A stretch of DNA of 64,000 nucleotides from Austropuccinia psidii (lineage: Eukaryota > Basidiomycota > Pucciniomycetes > Pucciniales > Sphaerophragmiaceae): assembly GCA_023105745.1 (NCBI GenBank), contig JALGQZ010000014.1, forward strand, positions 8,489,888-8,553,887, read 5' to 3'. The translations under genes and the position numbers were made by a program. Of this stretch, positions 25,175 to 35,236 are shown piece by piece. The notes under the pieces were generated by a model that was given only the letters and a program-made list of their open reading frames with translations, was not told the DNA's origin and searched no databases. Within the stretch, counting starts at the first letter, position 1. The number at the start of each line of letters is the position of its first letter.

Positions 25175-27359
25175 TGTAAGGTTTTTCTATGAAACCCTTG
25201 ATAATAGTAGCAATATCAGGACCACTATGACTGTCCTCAGTAGAAATATATAATATAATGAAATATTATAACTACAAAATTAAATATAATTATTAAAAAT
25301 AATTACATACAAAAAATAAATTTTAATTATTATTATAAAATATAATAATAATAAAAATAATAATTATAATAAATTATAATTATTCTATTATTCTTATAGT
25401 CACTGACAGTTATAACAATAAGAAGTGTAAAGCTCTCAATGAGACAATTACACGTGGAAAATATGAATATTAACCACTTATAAATAATATCAACATTATT
25501 TATAAAAGAATTAAAACACACACTGTGCAGAAATAATTCTTATAGAATAAAATTTTATATATAAAAAACTAATACTAGATAAAAAGATATAGAACTTGAG
25601 AAAAAACTTACTTATAATATTTATTTAATACAACAAGTCAAACAACAACAGTTATTATATTAAATAATAATTATAAGTTAAAAACACGCCAAAAATCAAT
25701 ATTTTTAAAGATAAAACAACTTTTTATAATAAAAATTCTGATTAAAGAGTTTTTAAGAGGAATTTGTGTATTTTTAAAAGATATTTAATTTGATAATTTT
25801 ATATAATAAAATGTATTATTGGTGATTACATCAATAATATGAATTCTATGATTTCAATTGTTTAACTTTAATTAATAAAGCATAAAATAACTTAAGAATT
25901 ACTTCAATAATAAGATTTTATATTTAATAAAACTTTACCTGTTTAAATTTCTAACATGATTGGATTGATAATGAATGATGGAAAAAACAGTGATGAAAAG
26001 ACTCTTTTTATATCTTCAGAGCAGCTCTCATGATTCAAAATGAATATAGAGGGCGTGCTCGGGTCAAATTGAAAAACCATGCTTAAAAATAAAGTTCTTA
26101 ACTTAAGGTAACTTATTTTTAATTCCAATTTAAAGTTAACAGTGTTATTCTTAACTCCATGTAACTTTAATTCTCATTTAAGCTAATTATTTTAAGTTTT
26201 TAATATAAATAAACTTATTTATATTAAAGTTCATCACATGAACAACTTAAAAATAGATTTTCAAGCAGAAATCTCTTAAACTCAATTTTTAATTAATTTT
26301 TAAAGAAATTATAATTTTCTTTGAGCTTTAATTAAAAGAGTAAATTTCTAGGCTAATTACCCAGGAAATTTATTTATCAAAGATACTTAAAATTTGATTT
26401 GTATGTAGATAATATTCAATTATAAGCTGTGTAAAATTTTCAAGCAAATCCGTTGAGCGTTGGATTTTGAATGAATTGTTGAAGTTATTGCTATTTGTCC
26501 ACGTAGACTAGCAATACACACCAAAACTTAACTTTTGATAAGGTTTTAATGCTTGTAACCTTAAAGGTTTAAGCTTATTTAAGCTTTTTAAGCTTAATTA
26601 AACTTTGACAGTTCTTAAAACCTTAAATTCAAGCCTACATATTGGGATTTACCTTTGACAGCTTGAAATTCCTGTCTAAATTGGGATGAAACCAGTTGAA
26701 ACTTTAATGTTAGATTAAAGCCTAATCTTAAAGTTTAAATAATGTTGAAAATCCTCCAATACAGGTGGAAAGCCTTAATTGAATCCTTGCAGATCCAAAA
26801 AGTTGGGTTCCCCAGCTCTATTTGGTCTTTTTCCTTTGTCCCACCTTTCTGCGTTCATTTTGCCCTTTTATTTATTTAAAACCATACTATGGCCTCAAAA
26901 CCTTTCAAATTGAGCTCACGCAGGATTTACATTCTGTATGGCAAATCCTTAGCCAATTCAATAAATATACACAACACCTCAATTTTACCTAAAATTTTGG
27001 TAAGTTTGCGTAAACCTTATGCAACTTTAAACTTAAGCTTATTTAAGCGTAAATTTAACAATTTTAAACAAATGTTAAAAAAGCTACATTAGTACTGTGA
27101 GATTTCTAAATCTTCCAATAACATAAGAAATAAGTTTTTTTGGGTATAACACCTTATGGGTGTACCCTAGGTTATTTTTGGTGTAGAATCCAAAAATGAC
27201 ACAATATTTACAACTTTGTTTATCCAAAAAAAAGTTATACTTATTTTTTGTTATTTTTTTATTTTAAATTCAATTAAAAAGTCTGTTGAAGACAAACTTA
27301 ACTGTGTATAAAGTCATTTGTGGCCCTATGGTATGTTATACATACCTCACAGGCTCACA
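25175..27359 (-). repeat. 5' LTR of chromovirus (2185 bp)
   Basis: Uninterrupted copy of the LTR, bounded by TGTAAGG on the left and GGCTCACA on the right (plus strand). It gives the reference for recognising the two copies at 14237-18593. No TATA box was confidently placed. Confidence 0.82.
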
Positions 27360-28034
27360 ATTCTTGATTTTGCTTTTTTCTCATGGTGGAAGCTGGAAAA
27401 CTTTGTATATTTTATCGATCATTTTGAGAAATACTATTGACTTCAGGGCTGGAGTTTGATGTGGATTGGGATTTTTCAAAATCATTTTGAGGTTGGAATA
27501 GTCCTGGTTCTAGATTTTGAGAATCTGACTGGTTTTGTGGGTGTGATTTCTCAGTATCATAATTGCATTCCAATTTCTGAGAAAGAAATGATTCAGAAAA
27601 TATAGTTTAGTCTTTGAGTAAAGCCTAAATAAAATATTCAGACATACCTCTTGATTCTTTTCCTTTATACTTTGATAAATTTTGGCCTTTTTATTGCTCA
27701 TACTAGAAGAAGATATGAATCACCTCTTTATTGATGTTTGGGAGGATGCTGAAATAACAACCTTGGCTTCAAGGGGTAATGATCCACCTAGCTGTACACC
27801 TAAATTATGATTTGAATTCCAATTAAAAATGGCTCCATATGGGCAAAAGATGGAAAAACATATGATACAGATCATCTTCAAGTATTTTGGAGACCTCTTG
27901 AACTTTTTTTCTGGCATATTCAGGAAAGTGAGTATCACAGGTAGAAAGCTTGGGACAAGAAGAAATTTTGAGATTTTGGATATGAATTCTGATTTTTCAA
28001 CTTGCTTTGGCTCTATTTCAAGTAATGGATCCAT
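27360..28034 (-). pseudogene. Probable N-terminal part of the split uncharacterised gene
   Basis: Minus-strand readings 27720-28034 (start M-D-P-L-L-E-I-E-P-K), 27510-27701 (M-S-N-K-K-A-K-I-Y-Q) and an open hydrophilic Q/N/S-rich stretch at 27370-27560 (P-Q-N-Q-S-D-S-Q-N-L-E-P) lie on the same strand as the reading at 12040-14236. Removing the chromovirus would place this stretch directly upstream of the S/T-rich part at 14036-14230. Stops are present. Not recognised; the linkage to 12040-14236 is an inference. Confidence 0.35.
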
Positions 28035-28509
28035 TTCGGAGCAATGATTCTCTGAAATTGACTGAGGGTTAATTATTATAAATAATTTTTTAAATTTATT
28101 TTTGCAATGAAATTGAAAGAAATAGAACGCGGCCTTTCTTCATATTGTTCAAGACAGATTGGACTATTATAGAATGTAGGATTTTGGGGAGACATATATA
28201 ATGATTACTTTTGATAAATGTCAATATTTTTGTTTGAGCATTGCTCAATATATGATAGCTTGGGGACAAATAAAAACCAAAGCAGGAATAAAGAAGAGGC
28301 TTATATATTACATAATGCTGAGAACCTATAGCACATTTCACTTTTGAAAACATTAAATATATAACAAATTTATGACTGATGGTCATAATTGTGAAAGCCA
28401 ACATTGTGGCTAAATTATAAATTCTCACAATGGGTGATTTTTTGAAGTATTTTGAATCATGTTTTCTTTTAAAGTACATTTATTACTAAACTCTAAGCTT
28501 GGCAAACAT
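28035..28509. other. Flank of the giant retrotransposon, nothing certain
   Basis: AT-rich. A 127-codon minus-strand reading (28096-28479) is hydrophobic and shows no recognisable motif; it may be fortuitous. Confidence 0.35.
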
Positions 28510-28513
28510 ATAG
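28510..28513. repeat. Target-site duplication ATAG (left)
   Basis: ATAG directly before the TGTGGTATTCC start of the 5' LTR; identical to 48353-48356. Confidence 0.8.
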
Positions 28514-30490
28514 TGTGGTATTCCATACCATTTTTTTTTTCACCAGGCTCAAGCTCATAGTACCCCATAACAGCAGTAAATCCAGCCTACAGGCAGACTT
28601 ACACTCAAATTTTACACCAAAAGGTCAATTTTACAGCAAGAAACTGGATTTAACTAATAAAACCATGGCACAGGCACCAAAGGGAAGTGTATGTGTTTAA
28701 ATAAATTATTCAATTTCATTATGCATATCCAGAAAAATCAAGTTACATATAGCAAACTAGTTACAACAAATAAGGTACCACCCTTTAAATTACACACCCC
28801 ACCCAGCTTTACACCCCCTTACAGCCACATGACTCATGCAGCAAGAAAATGACACATGCATTAGTTATACAGCCAAATTGCATTCAAAGTCACATGATGC
28901 AAAGCTCAACTTCATGGAATTCCTGCAATTCATTTACAACACAGCCCCAGGAGTACCTTATCTTATATCCACAGTAGCCCCACTTAAAACCTTAAAAAAT
29001 AATTATTTACACTACTCATCACCTCATGCAAACCAAAGCTAGTTACAACAGGCTGCATGCAGTACACAATTCCAATTAAATCTCAACCACATGACTATGC
29101 ACAGCATGTGTCAAACTCAAAAATCACATCATCTCATACATAACAGTAATTTCACCAGTGCAAGAAATTATCACCTGACTTCATTTTAAAGTTCAAAAAG
29201 AAAAAAAACAACATGACACCTGCATAAATTACACAGCCACTTCTACCAAACCTAAAATAGGACATATGCAAAGGAATTACAAGGTCATCATGTGATACTG
29301 CATCCACCAACAGAATATCATGTGACAGAAAAGAGGCTGTGCACAAGAAAAATCCTCAGCCAAAATGAAATCACCTCATGCATGCAAGGAAAATCCAAGA
29401 ATATCACATCATAATCAGTCCACCAAAAGACAATCATGTGATAAATGGAGGCTGTGCAGAGAGAAAATTATCACCAAACCTTAAATCACCTGACCCATGC
29501 AAGAAAGGTCCTCACCAAAAACAGAGTCACATGATTAAATCAAGAGGAATTAAAGTGGAAAGAGACAGCTCCCATGGAGGGCCCCCTGGGCTCCCCAAAA
29601 GGTATAAATAGAGGGGCTTTCTCCCCCCAAATTTCAAAATCCCCCCCATGCACAATATATCCTCTGCACATTACAAGCACAGGAATAAGTCATCCCTCAC
29701 TGGGAGGTAGTCCAGCAAACTATAGTGAATTTACTTACCCAGTAGCTAAGCTCAGTGGAAGTATAGTGTTGAAGATTACCCAGTAGCTAAGCTCAGTGGA
29801 ATCTTATTATTATTAAAATAAAAATAAAAATTATCCAGTACCCAAAATTAGGGTTACTACTCAATTAACATATTTTATCCAGTAAAATCAACACCATTTA
29901 TCAAGATTTAAAATTAACTTAACCCCTTTAAAAAAATACTAAATATCACAGAATCTTACCTTTTAAATTTAACAAATACAGTTTTATCTTATTATTAACC
30001 ACTCTTAAAGAAATAAAAAACCTTTCAAAAATTATTTTACTATATTATAACTTTAACTTAACAAAATTACCTTTATCAAGCTCATAAAATTTTCCAGAAA
30101 AACTTAAATAACTCATCTTACCAAGGATTTATCACTAAGAAGAAACCACTCACCTCAATTTAAAAAAAAAATATTAAAATTGAACAGACAAGTATTTCAT
30201 TAGAATCTAAAATTTAACCAAAATTACTGACATTATTTTTCATATTATTTATTGAATAGGTCTGATCTGAGACTGCTGAATTTTGTCTTCTGCAGTTGTA
30301 AAGCCACTTACTAATTTTATTTTGGTTTGTGAGCTCCAAGGAAGATTTTGTTCAGTATTTTAGGAGGGGCAGGCAATACACCCTTGCCACCCTTGGTTAC
30401 AGGAGTTATTAGCAATTCAAAACTAGTTACCTGTGATTTCCCCCTCCAGGTACTGTCTCATTTTAATCCCACACAAGAGGAGTTCCCACA
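28514..30490 (+). repeat. 5' LTR of the giant element (1977 bp)
   Basis: Starts TGTGGTATTCC and ends GGAGTTCCCACA. The U3 part (about 1.1 kb) carries five TCACATGA/TCATGTGA octamers before a TATA box; R/U5 contains two copies of a 21-23-bp CCCAGTAGCTAAGCTCAGTGG unit about 43 bp apart, near 29739 and 29779. Followed by TCTGGTGTCTCAACAGTGG. Confidence 0.92.
29603..29610 (+). promoter_or_regulatory. TATA box in U3 of the giant element
   Basis: TATAAATA followed by GAGGGG. The 3' LTR has TATGAATA at 47463-47470, one A-to-G change, so only the 5' LTR keeps the consensus. RNA start expected near 29635. Confidence 0.65.
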
Positions 30491-30511
30491 TCTGGTGTCT
30501 CAACAGTGGCC
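30491..30511 (+). other. Candidate primer-binding site
   Basis: TCTGGTGTCTCAACAGTGGCC begins at the base after the LTR; TGG at +3 would pair with a tRNA 3' CCA end. Specific tRNA not determined. Confidence 0.5.
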
Positions 30512-30592
30512 AGATAACCTCAACTTCAATAAAAATCAATTAAATTACAAACAAAAAAAAATTTTCTTAACAAAGAATACTATTTTTTATAA

Positions 30593-32125
30593 CAAAAACT
30601 GGAGTTAAACAATCAAAATCAGCCAAAACCATCATCTCAAGAATCTGAATCATCAACTCACTCTGATCATTACTATTATCCACCCAAACAAGAATCAGAA
30701 GTAGGAGAGGAATCAGGAAAATATTCTAGTTTTCCTATTGCAACACCAAGAACCAATAAAAGGGACTTGAAGGTTGTGGAGAAATTTTTCCTTGATCTCC
30801 TTGAAAGAAATAAAATCAATAACTCAATACCAGAATCAAAGGAAGAAATAAATCAACCAAAAATGGATAAACCTTCATCATCAAAATTACCTTCCAGTAT
30901 TGAAGAAATACAGGAGGAAAACCTTAATGAAGAGACTATTGAAGGACAGGAAGAAATGTCTTCAACAGAGAGACTTCAGCAGAAGATGCTTGAAATGCAA
31001 GCAGAATTACTAGCACTAATCAAAAAGGAAGGCAAAAATAAATCATCAAGCTATACTCCACAAAATAGTCCATTTGAAGAGCAAACCACCCTTCCAAGAT
31101 CATTCAGGCAGCATGGATCACCTTCACCTTATCCTAGACCCATGGCCACATCAACACCTTATACAGAACAAAGACAAAGTACCTTACCAAGAAGAGTCAA
31201 CATTTCTTCCCAAATGCCAACTCCATTACATCAAGAAATTCCAAGAAACACTACTCCAATAGTGAAAATCAGAGCCAAGGACTATAACTTGTGGTTTGAT
31301 GGAAAGGATGTTGAAAGATTCATCAAGAAAGTTGAAAATATTGCAGAAATTGAAGGAGCAAGTGGAAGAGACATTGCAAGACAAATAGCATTTTGGACAA
31401 AAGATGAAGAAATCAGTTATCATATTGAAGGCATGCCAGGATATGAAACAGCTGATTGGGAACAATTGAAAGTGGATATGAAAAGAAGATGGGGAACAGT
31501 CTCACCTGAAAGAAGATACAGATTATCCTCAATCACTGAATTATTCACAAAAACTCAACAAGAAGGTGGAATAAGAAACATGACTCAATACAGAAAATTC
31601 ATTGGGGAATATGAAGCAATCATCACTTACCTCAAAAGATACCAATATATCCAAGGTGATATCAATCATAACCAGGAAATATTGGCCAGCCTTTCCACTA
31701 GTTTTCAAGAATCAATTTACAAAGAAATGATCAAAGACAGAGCTATGGTTCAAGCCTTGGATGGAGGTTACATCATTCCAAGATTGGATATTTTGAAATT
31801 ATACATTGAACAAGACTTGGAGGCCAAGGTACTGATTCAACAAAAAGAATTTTCTAAACCAAAACCTCCAGAGAAGAAAACAATATTTGAGGATGAAAGC
31901 TGGGATGAAGTTTTAAAACAAGTAAAAGAACTCACCCAAAAGATCAAAACTCCTCCACAACCAGACCCTCAGCCAAGAAATGAAGGAAAAGAATCAGTTG
32001 AAGAAGTGTTAAATCAACTTAAAACCCTTTCAGAAGCAGTTAATCCACCAAGAAGGAACTGGAACAATAATCAAGAGCAAAGGTTACCTCAAAATAACCA
32101 GCCATACAGGCAAAGGAATCCTTGA
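30593..32125 (+). CDS. Gag (capsid) of the giant element
   Basis: Open from the codon after a TAA at 30590-30592 to a TGA at 32123-32125, about 510 codons. The obvious reading has no ATG in its first 90 codons: a CTG (30599), a TTG (30767) and the first ATG (30863) are the start candidates. N-terminus is S/E/P-rich, followed by a helical E/Q/L-rich segment (around 30950-31030), then a capsid-like domain with Y-N-L-W-F-D-G-K-D-V-E-R-F-I, W-E-Q-L-K-V-D-M-K-R-R-W and L-K-L-Y-I-E-Q-D-L near the end; the tail is P/Q/N-rich. It would assemble the virus-like particle. The TGA is in frame with the following zinc-knuckle/protease ORF, so suppression or a CGA-to-TGA mutation is likely. Confidence 0.85.
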   Translation, partial: QKLELNNQNQPKPSSQESESSTHSDHYYYPPKQESEVGEESGKYSSFPIATPRTNKRDLKVVEKFFLDLLERNKINNSIPESKEEINQPKMDKPSSSKLPSSIEEIQEENLNEETIEGQEEMSSTERLQQKMLEMQAELLALIKKEGKNKSSSYTPQNSPFEEQTTLPRSFRQHGSPSPYPRPMATSTPYTEQRQSTLPRRVNISSQMPTPLHQEIPRNTTPIVKIRAKDYNLWFDGKDVERFIKKVENIAEIEGASGRDIARQIAFWTKDEEISYHIEGMPGYETADWEQLKVDMKRRWGTVSPERRYRLSSITELFTKTQQEGGIRNMTQYRKFIGEYEAIITYLKRYQYIQGDINHNQEILASLSTSFQESIYKEMIKDRAMVQALDGGYIIPRLDILKLYIEQDLEAKVLIQQKEFSKPKPPEKKTIFEDESWDEVLKQVKELTQKIKTPPQPDPQPRNEGKESVEEVLNQLKTLSEAVNPPRRNWNNNQEQRLPQNNQPYRQRNP

Positions 32126-33373
32126 CCACCATTTTCATCCAGTTATCAACCTTACATACCAGCTCAAATGGCTCCAAGACCACCAATGAAATGTGCTTAC
32201 TGCAAGGAAGAAGGACATTCAGCAACTAGATGCACTCACCTTGCTGAAGATTTGGACAGAAGAATTGTCAGAACCCAAGGAGCATCTTACCTCTTCCCCA
32301 ATTATCAGAGAGTACCTATGGAAGGAAATGAAAGTGCCAAAAACATAGTCAGGGCTTTTGCAAAAGAACAAGCAGAACTCAACAAGAAATTTATGGAAAA
32401 ACCTATTGTCAAAGAAAAACCAGCAGAAGAGGTTAAGCCCACTGAAAAGAAATCAGAGGATAAATCAACCTCTATTGCTCATGTTGAAGATTGGTCAAAC
32501 TGGAAACCACCTACCATTTCCTCAGCCAATGATCCTTTTGAATCACATATTGGCTTAAGGCAGACCAAGCAAAGAATGGAAAGACAATCCCAAAATCAAG
32601 AGCCAAAGAAGAAAGCAGAAATTCCAGGAACCTACATTGAAGAAGAAAAGGAAGAAGAAAGAGTAATAATTCCCACCAAATTCCAAAATTCAAATATTCC
32701 AAAACCAGACCAACCTGAGGAGGAAATTGAGAATATTTCCAATAAAAATGAAGATGAAGAGATTCCCAAAGAAGAAAAGAAGTTCAGAAAACCTCAAAAG
32801 AAACCAGTTGAAACTAAATTGGAAATTGATGAAATTATCAAGAAAATTATGCAACAAAAGATCAACCTCACCATTGAAGAAATTTTGAGGATGTCACCAA
32901 ATTTTGTCCATAAATTACAAGAATTGTCAGAAAAAGATAAGGAAAAAATTAAGTCACTCAACTCAATGGATCTTCAAGAAAGATTATTATCATTTGGATT
33001 CAAAGAAATACCCAAGCCCAAGATTCATTATGCCTTTCCTTTGGGATTTATGGAAATCTTCATTGGAAAAGAAGAATATCCTATCAGAGCATTAGTGGAC
33101 ACTGGGGCAGAACTCAACATCATACCAGAAGAAATAGCAATCAAAGCCTCACTCACAACAAGAAATCTTAACATGAACCTCAGAGGTATTGGAGGACATA
33201 CCACTTCATTGGTTGCACTATCAGAATTTACTCCAATCATTTTGGCTTCAGGTGAAGAAACTCAAATCCACTTTTTTATTGCCAAAGGATCTGTCCATAC
33301 AGTACTTGGAAGACCTTTCTTGGCAGACAACAATATCAGACTAGAATTCTCCCATAAAAAGGTGAAATACTAA
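32126..33373 (+). CDS. Zinc knuckle and aspartic protease of the giant element
   Basis: In the same frame as Gag, separated only by the TGA at 32123-32125; first ATG at 32168. A CCHC knuckle, C-A-Y-C-K-E-E-G-H-S-A-T-R-C, opens it (RNA binding), followed by a long charged K/E-rich linker and a retropepsin domain: A-L-V-D-T-G-A-E-L-N-I-I-P (active site, about 33093), R-G-I-G-G-H and T-V-L-G-R-P-F-L (flap/C-terminal part). It ends early at TAA 33371-33373: compared with the homologous segment at 59722-60343 one G is missing near 33361, after which the homologous reading continues in the frame of ORF X. Would mature the Gag proteins. Confidence 0.85.
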   Translation, partial: PPFSSSYQPYIPAQMAPRPPMKCAYCKEEGHSATRCTHLAEDLDRRIVRTQGASYLFPNYQRVPMEGNESAKNIVRAFAKEQAELNKKFMEKPIVKEKPAEEVKPTEKKSEDKSTSIAHVEDWSNWKPPTISSANDPFESHIGLRQTKQRMERQSQNQEPKKKAEIPGTYIEEEKEEERVIIPTKFQNSNIPKPDQPEEEIENISNKNEDEEIPKEEKKFRKPQKKPVETKLEIDEIIKKIMQQKINLTIEEILRMSPNFVHKLQELSEKDKEKIKSLNSMDLQERLLSFGFKEIPKPKIHYAFPLGFMEIFIGKEEYPIRALVDTGAELNIIPEEIAIKASLTTRNLNMNLRGIGGHTTSLVALSEFTPIILASGEETQIHFFIAKGSVHTVLGRPFLADNNIRLEFSHKKVKY

Positions 33374-33405
33374 GCTATCAAGAACCTGATGGAAGAAGAT
33401 TATGC

Positions 33406-34491
33406 ATGCCAATATGCAAGCCTCAAGCACTTGGATGGCAAACTGGTCCACCTAGAGGAATGGATTTATGCAATATGGCAACATTGGTCAGAAATAACCC
33501 AGGAAAGAAGTTCCAAAATGCAAAAAGAGACAATACCATAATTAATTTAACTCAGAATACCCAAGAGTTATCCATATCTCCAAAAAGTGATGAATTTGGT
33601 CAAGATTTACAAAATACCCAATGGCCAAACAAGCTCAAAAGACAACTTGAAGACTCAACCTCTGAAGAAGAATTACCCAATATAAGTTACAAGCCAATTA
33701 ACAATAAGGAAAAAACATTCCAAATTTTGGTGGATGGAAATGAGAAAGTACATGGAAACCCTTTCAAACCTAAACCCAAAAAGAAGAAAGTCAGACTTAG
33801 TGAACATCATGAGCTCTCAGATGAAGAAATTATAAATGAAATTGAAGAAGACCTCAGAATTATGGAAGAAAGAGACAAAAAATTAAAAGACACATACCAT
33901 ATCAACTTCTTGGACAGACCATTGAACAACCAAGAAGAGCCTTATGAATGGCAACTGGAAAATCCTGAATTCATCCAGCAACCTCCCAATGAAGATGAAG
34001 AAACAGAATCCATCCTAGAATATGAATACAACTACATTTACTTGCCATATATCACTTTTGAAGATATTTATGGAAATGAAGGACAAGAAAGTTTCTGTGA
34101 AGATAAATATTTATGTCACCTTCCAGGAGCAAACTTGAACAATGTTCAATTCCTAGAACTATTAACTGAAGAGGGAATTAAAGGTAACCTTGAAAACAAA
34201 TGCTGGGATGATATATTTGAAATGGCCACACTACCAAGAAGAGGACTTTACTTCAATCAAATTTGGGCCCAGTGGTACCTTGGATTAAATGGATCAACAT
34301 ACCAAACTGGAAAATTGAAATGGGTTGGAGATGGATATATATTCATTGATGAAGACTTATGGTGGTCAGAATTTCCATCAGAGCCAGAAATTGAGGAAAG
34401 AAATAACTTTGTGGAAGCCCTCAAAGACCTGATTTTGGCCAGATTGCTCAACAGACACTCACCTTTCCCACTTGGGGGAGCTCAACTTTGA
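33406..34491 (+). CDS. Accessory ORF X, unknown function
   Basis: 361 codons from the first ATG; the frame is really the continuation of the protease reading after a 1-nt deletion. The first 25 residues (M-P-I-C-K-P-Q and G-M-D-L-C) match the end of the protease fragment at 60100-60200. The middle is highly charged with a K-P-K-P-K-K-K-K-V-R basic patch (about residue 125) that resembles a nuclear-localisation signal and an acidic helical stretch. Residues 205-290 form a domain shared with ORF Y: L-P-Y-I-T-F-E-D-I, then C-H-L-P-G, F-L-E-L-L-T, G-N-L-E-N-x2-W, and R-R-G-L-Y-F-N-Q-I-W. Rich in W and acidic residues; no signal peptide or membrane segment, so not an envelope protein. Family not recognised. 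Confidence 0.7.
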   Translation: MPICKPQALGWQTGPPRGMDLCNMATLVRNNPGKKFQNAKRDNTIINLTQNTQELSISPKSDEFGQDLQNTQWPNKLKRQLEDSTSEEELPNISYKPINNKEKTFQILVDGNEKVHGNPFKPKPKKKKVRLSEHHELSDEEIINEIEEDLRIMEERDKKLKDTYHINFLDRPLNNQEEPYEWQLENPEFIQQPPNEDEETESILEYEYNYIYLPYITFEDIYGNEGQESFCEDKYLCHLPGANLNNVQFLELLTEEGIKGNLENKCWDDIFEMATLPRRGLYFNQIWAQWYLGLNGSTYQTGKLKWVGDGYIFIDEDLWWSEFPSEPEIEERNNFVEALKDLILARLLNRHSPFPLGGAQL

Positions 34492-34594
34492 ATAAAACCA
34501 ACAAAATCAAGATTTTTTCTCTAAAATGTATCAGTATCACCCATAAAAGGTATCATTAGTTTCTTTTTTATTTCATTTTTTTTTCTCTCTAAAT

Positions 34595-35100
34595 GGCAGT
34601 GACCTCCTGCCTTAACAAAGAAGAAATTTATCAACAAAGTATTCCTTAAAAATTAAAAAAAAAAAAAAAACCTTACATTAAAAAAATATATCTATCAATC
34701 ACCTCCACCATGGCCAATTCACCAGCTTTTTGGATCCTATGGGGAATAATTCATAAAAGAAGACTAAAGTATAAATAAATATTAAATTTGGAAACCAGAC
34801 AATAAAGATATCAATAAAGAAACCCTTTTTGCACTTTAAGGATACTCACTCAATATCAAAAAACCCAAAAATCACTATGGCAGTGACTTCCTGCCTTATC
34901 AAAGAGGAATATCAATTCTCATCAAATCAAATCAATAATTCCACTCACCAATAAAAGAAACAACAAATCATCCAAATCATTAGGCAGTGACCTCCTGCCT
35001 TATCAAAGAGGAAAATCATTTTTCTCAACCAAATTCACCAAATTTACTCACCAAAAGCCATAAAATCACTAGGCAGTGACCTCCTGCCTTATCAAAGAGG
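34595..35100 (+). repeat. Four pseudoknot-forming repeats, family B
   Basis: Copies at 34595-34623, 34879-34907, 34983-35011 and 35072-35100, with unrelated AT-rich sequence between. Each reads GGCAG-TGA-CYTC-CTGCC-TTAWCAAA-GARG. GGCAG pairs with CTGCC, and the CCTC inside that loop can pair with GAGG downstream, giving an H-type pseudoknot (stems 5 and 4 bp, loops 3, 0 and 8 nt). The last two copies pair perfectly; the second has one G-T wobble and the first one mismatch. Confidence 0.7.
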
Positions 35101-35236
35101 AATACCCAAATTCTTACCCAAAATTACCATCCAAATCCCATTAAATTTACCCTCAAGCTATTTTGATAAATAAATATGATCAAATTCTCAAATCTTATTA
35201 CCTTTTGATACTTTCAAACCCACCAAATCCTACAAA

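Larger units (their letters stand above)
14237..27359 (-). mobile_element. Ty3-type chromovirus, 13.1 kb including nested insertion
   Basis: A minus-strand LTR retrotransposon. Its LTRs (5' LTR 25175-27359; 3' LTR 14237-18593, which contains a 2.17-kb nested copy) begin TGTGAGCC and end CCTTACA on the coding strand. The internal region (18594-25174) encodes gag, zinc knuckle, protease, RT, RNase H, integrase and a chromodomain in the usual Ty3 order. A TGG-starting candidate primer-binding site follows the 5' LTR and a purine-rich tract precedes the 3' LTR. Flanks read ATTTT (14232-14236) and ATTCT (27360-27364), a 5-bp target duplication with one C/T difference. Frameshifts and stops in every coding segment make it inactive. 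It appears to have landed inside the gene now represented by 12040-14236 and 27360-28034. Confidence 0.85.

Noticed and set aside
28096..28479. 127-codon hydrophobic minus-strand ORF as a membrane protein
   Set aside because: No motif, AT-rich composition and no neighbouring exon support; likely fortuitous.
33353..33361. Programmed -1 frameshift site at T-AAA-AAG
   Set aside because: The heptamer needs three identical bases first; a T precedes AAA, and a homologous copy shows a simple missing G instead.
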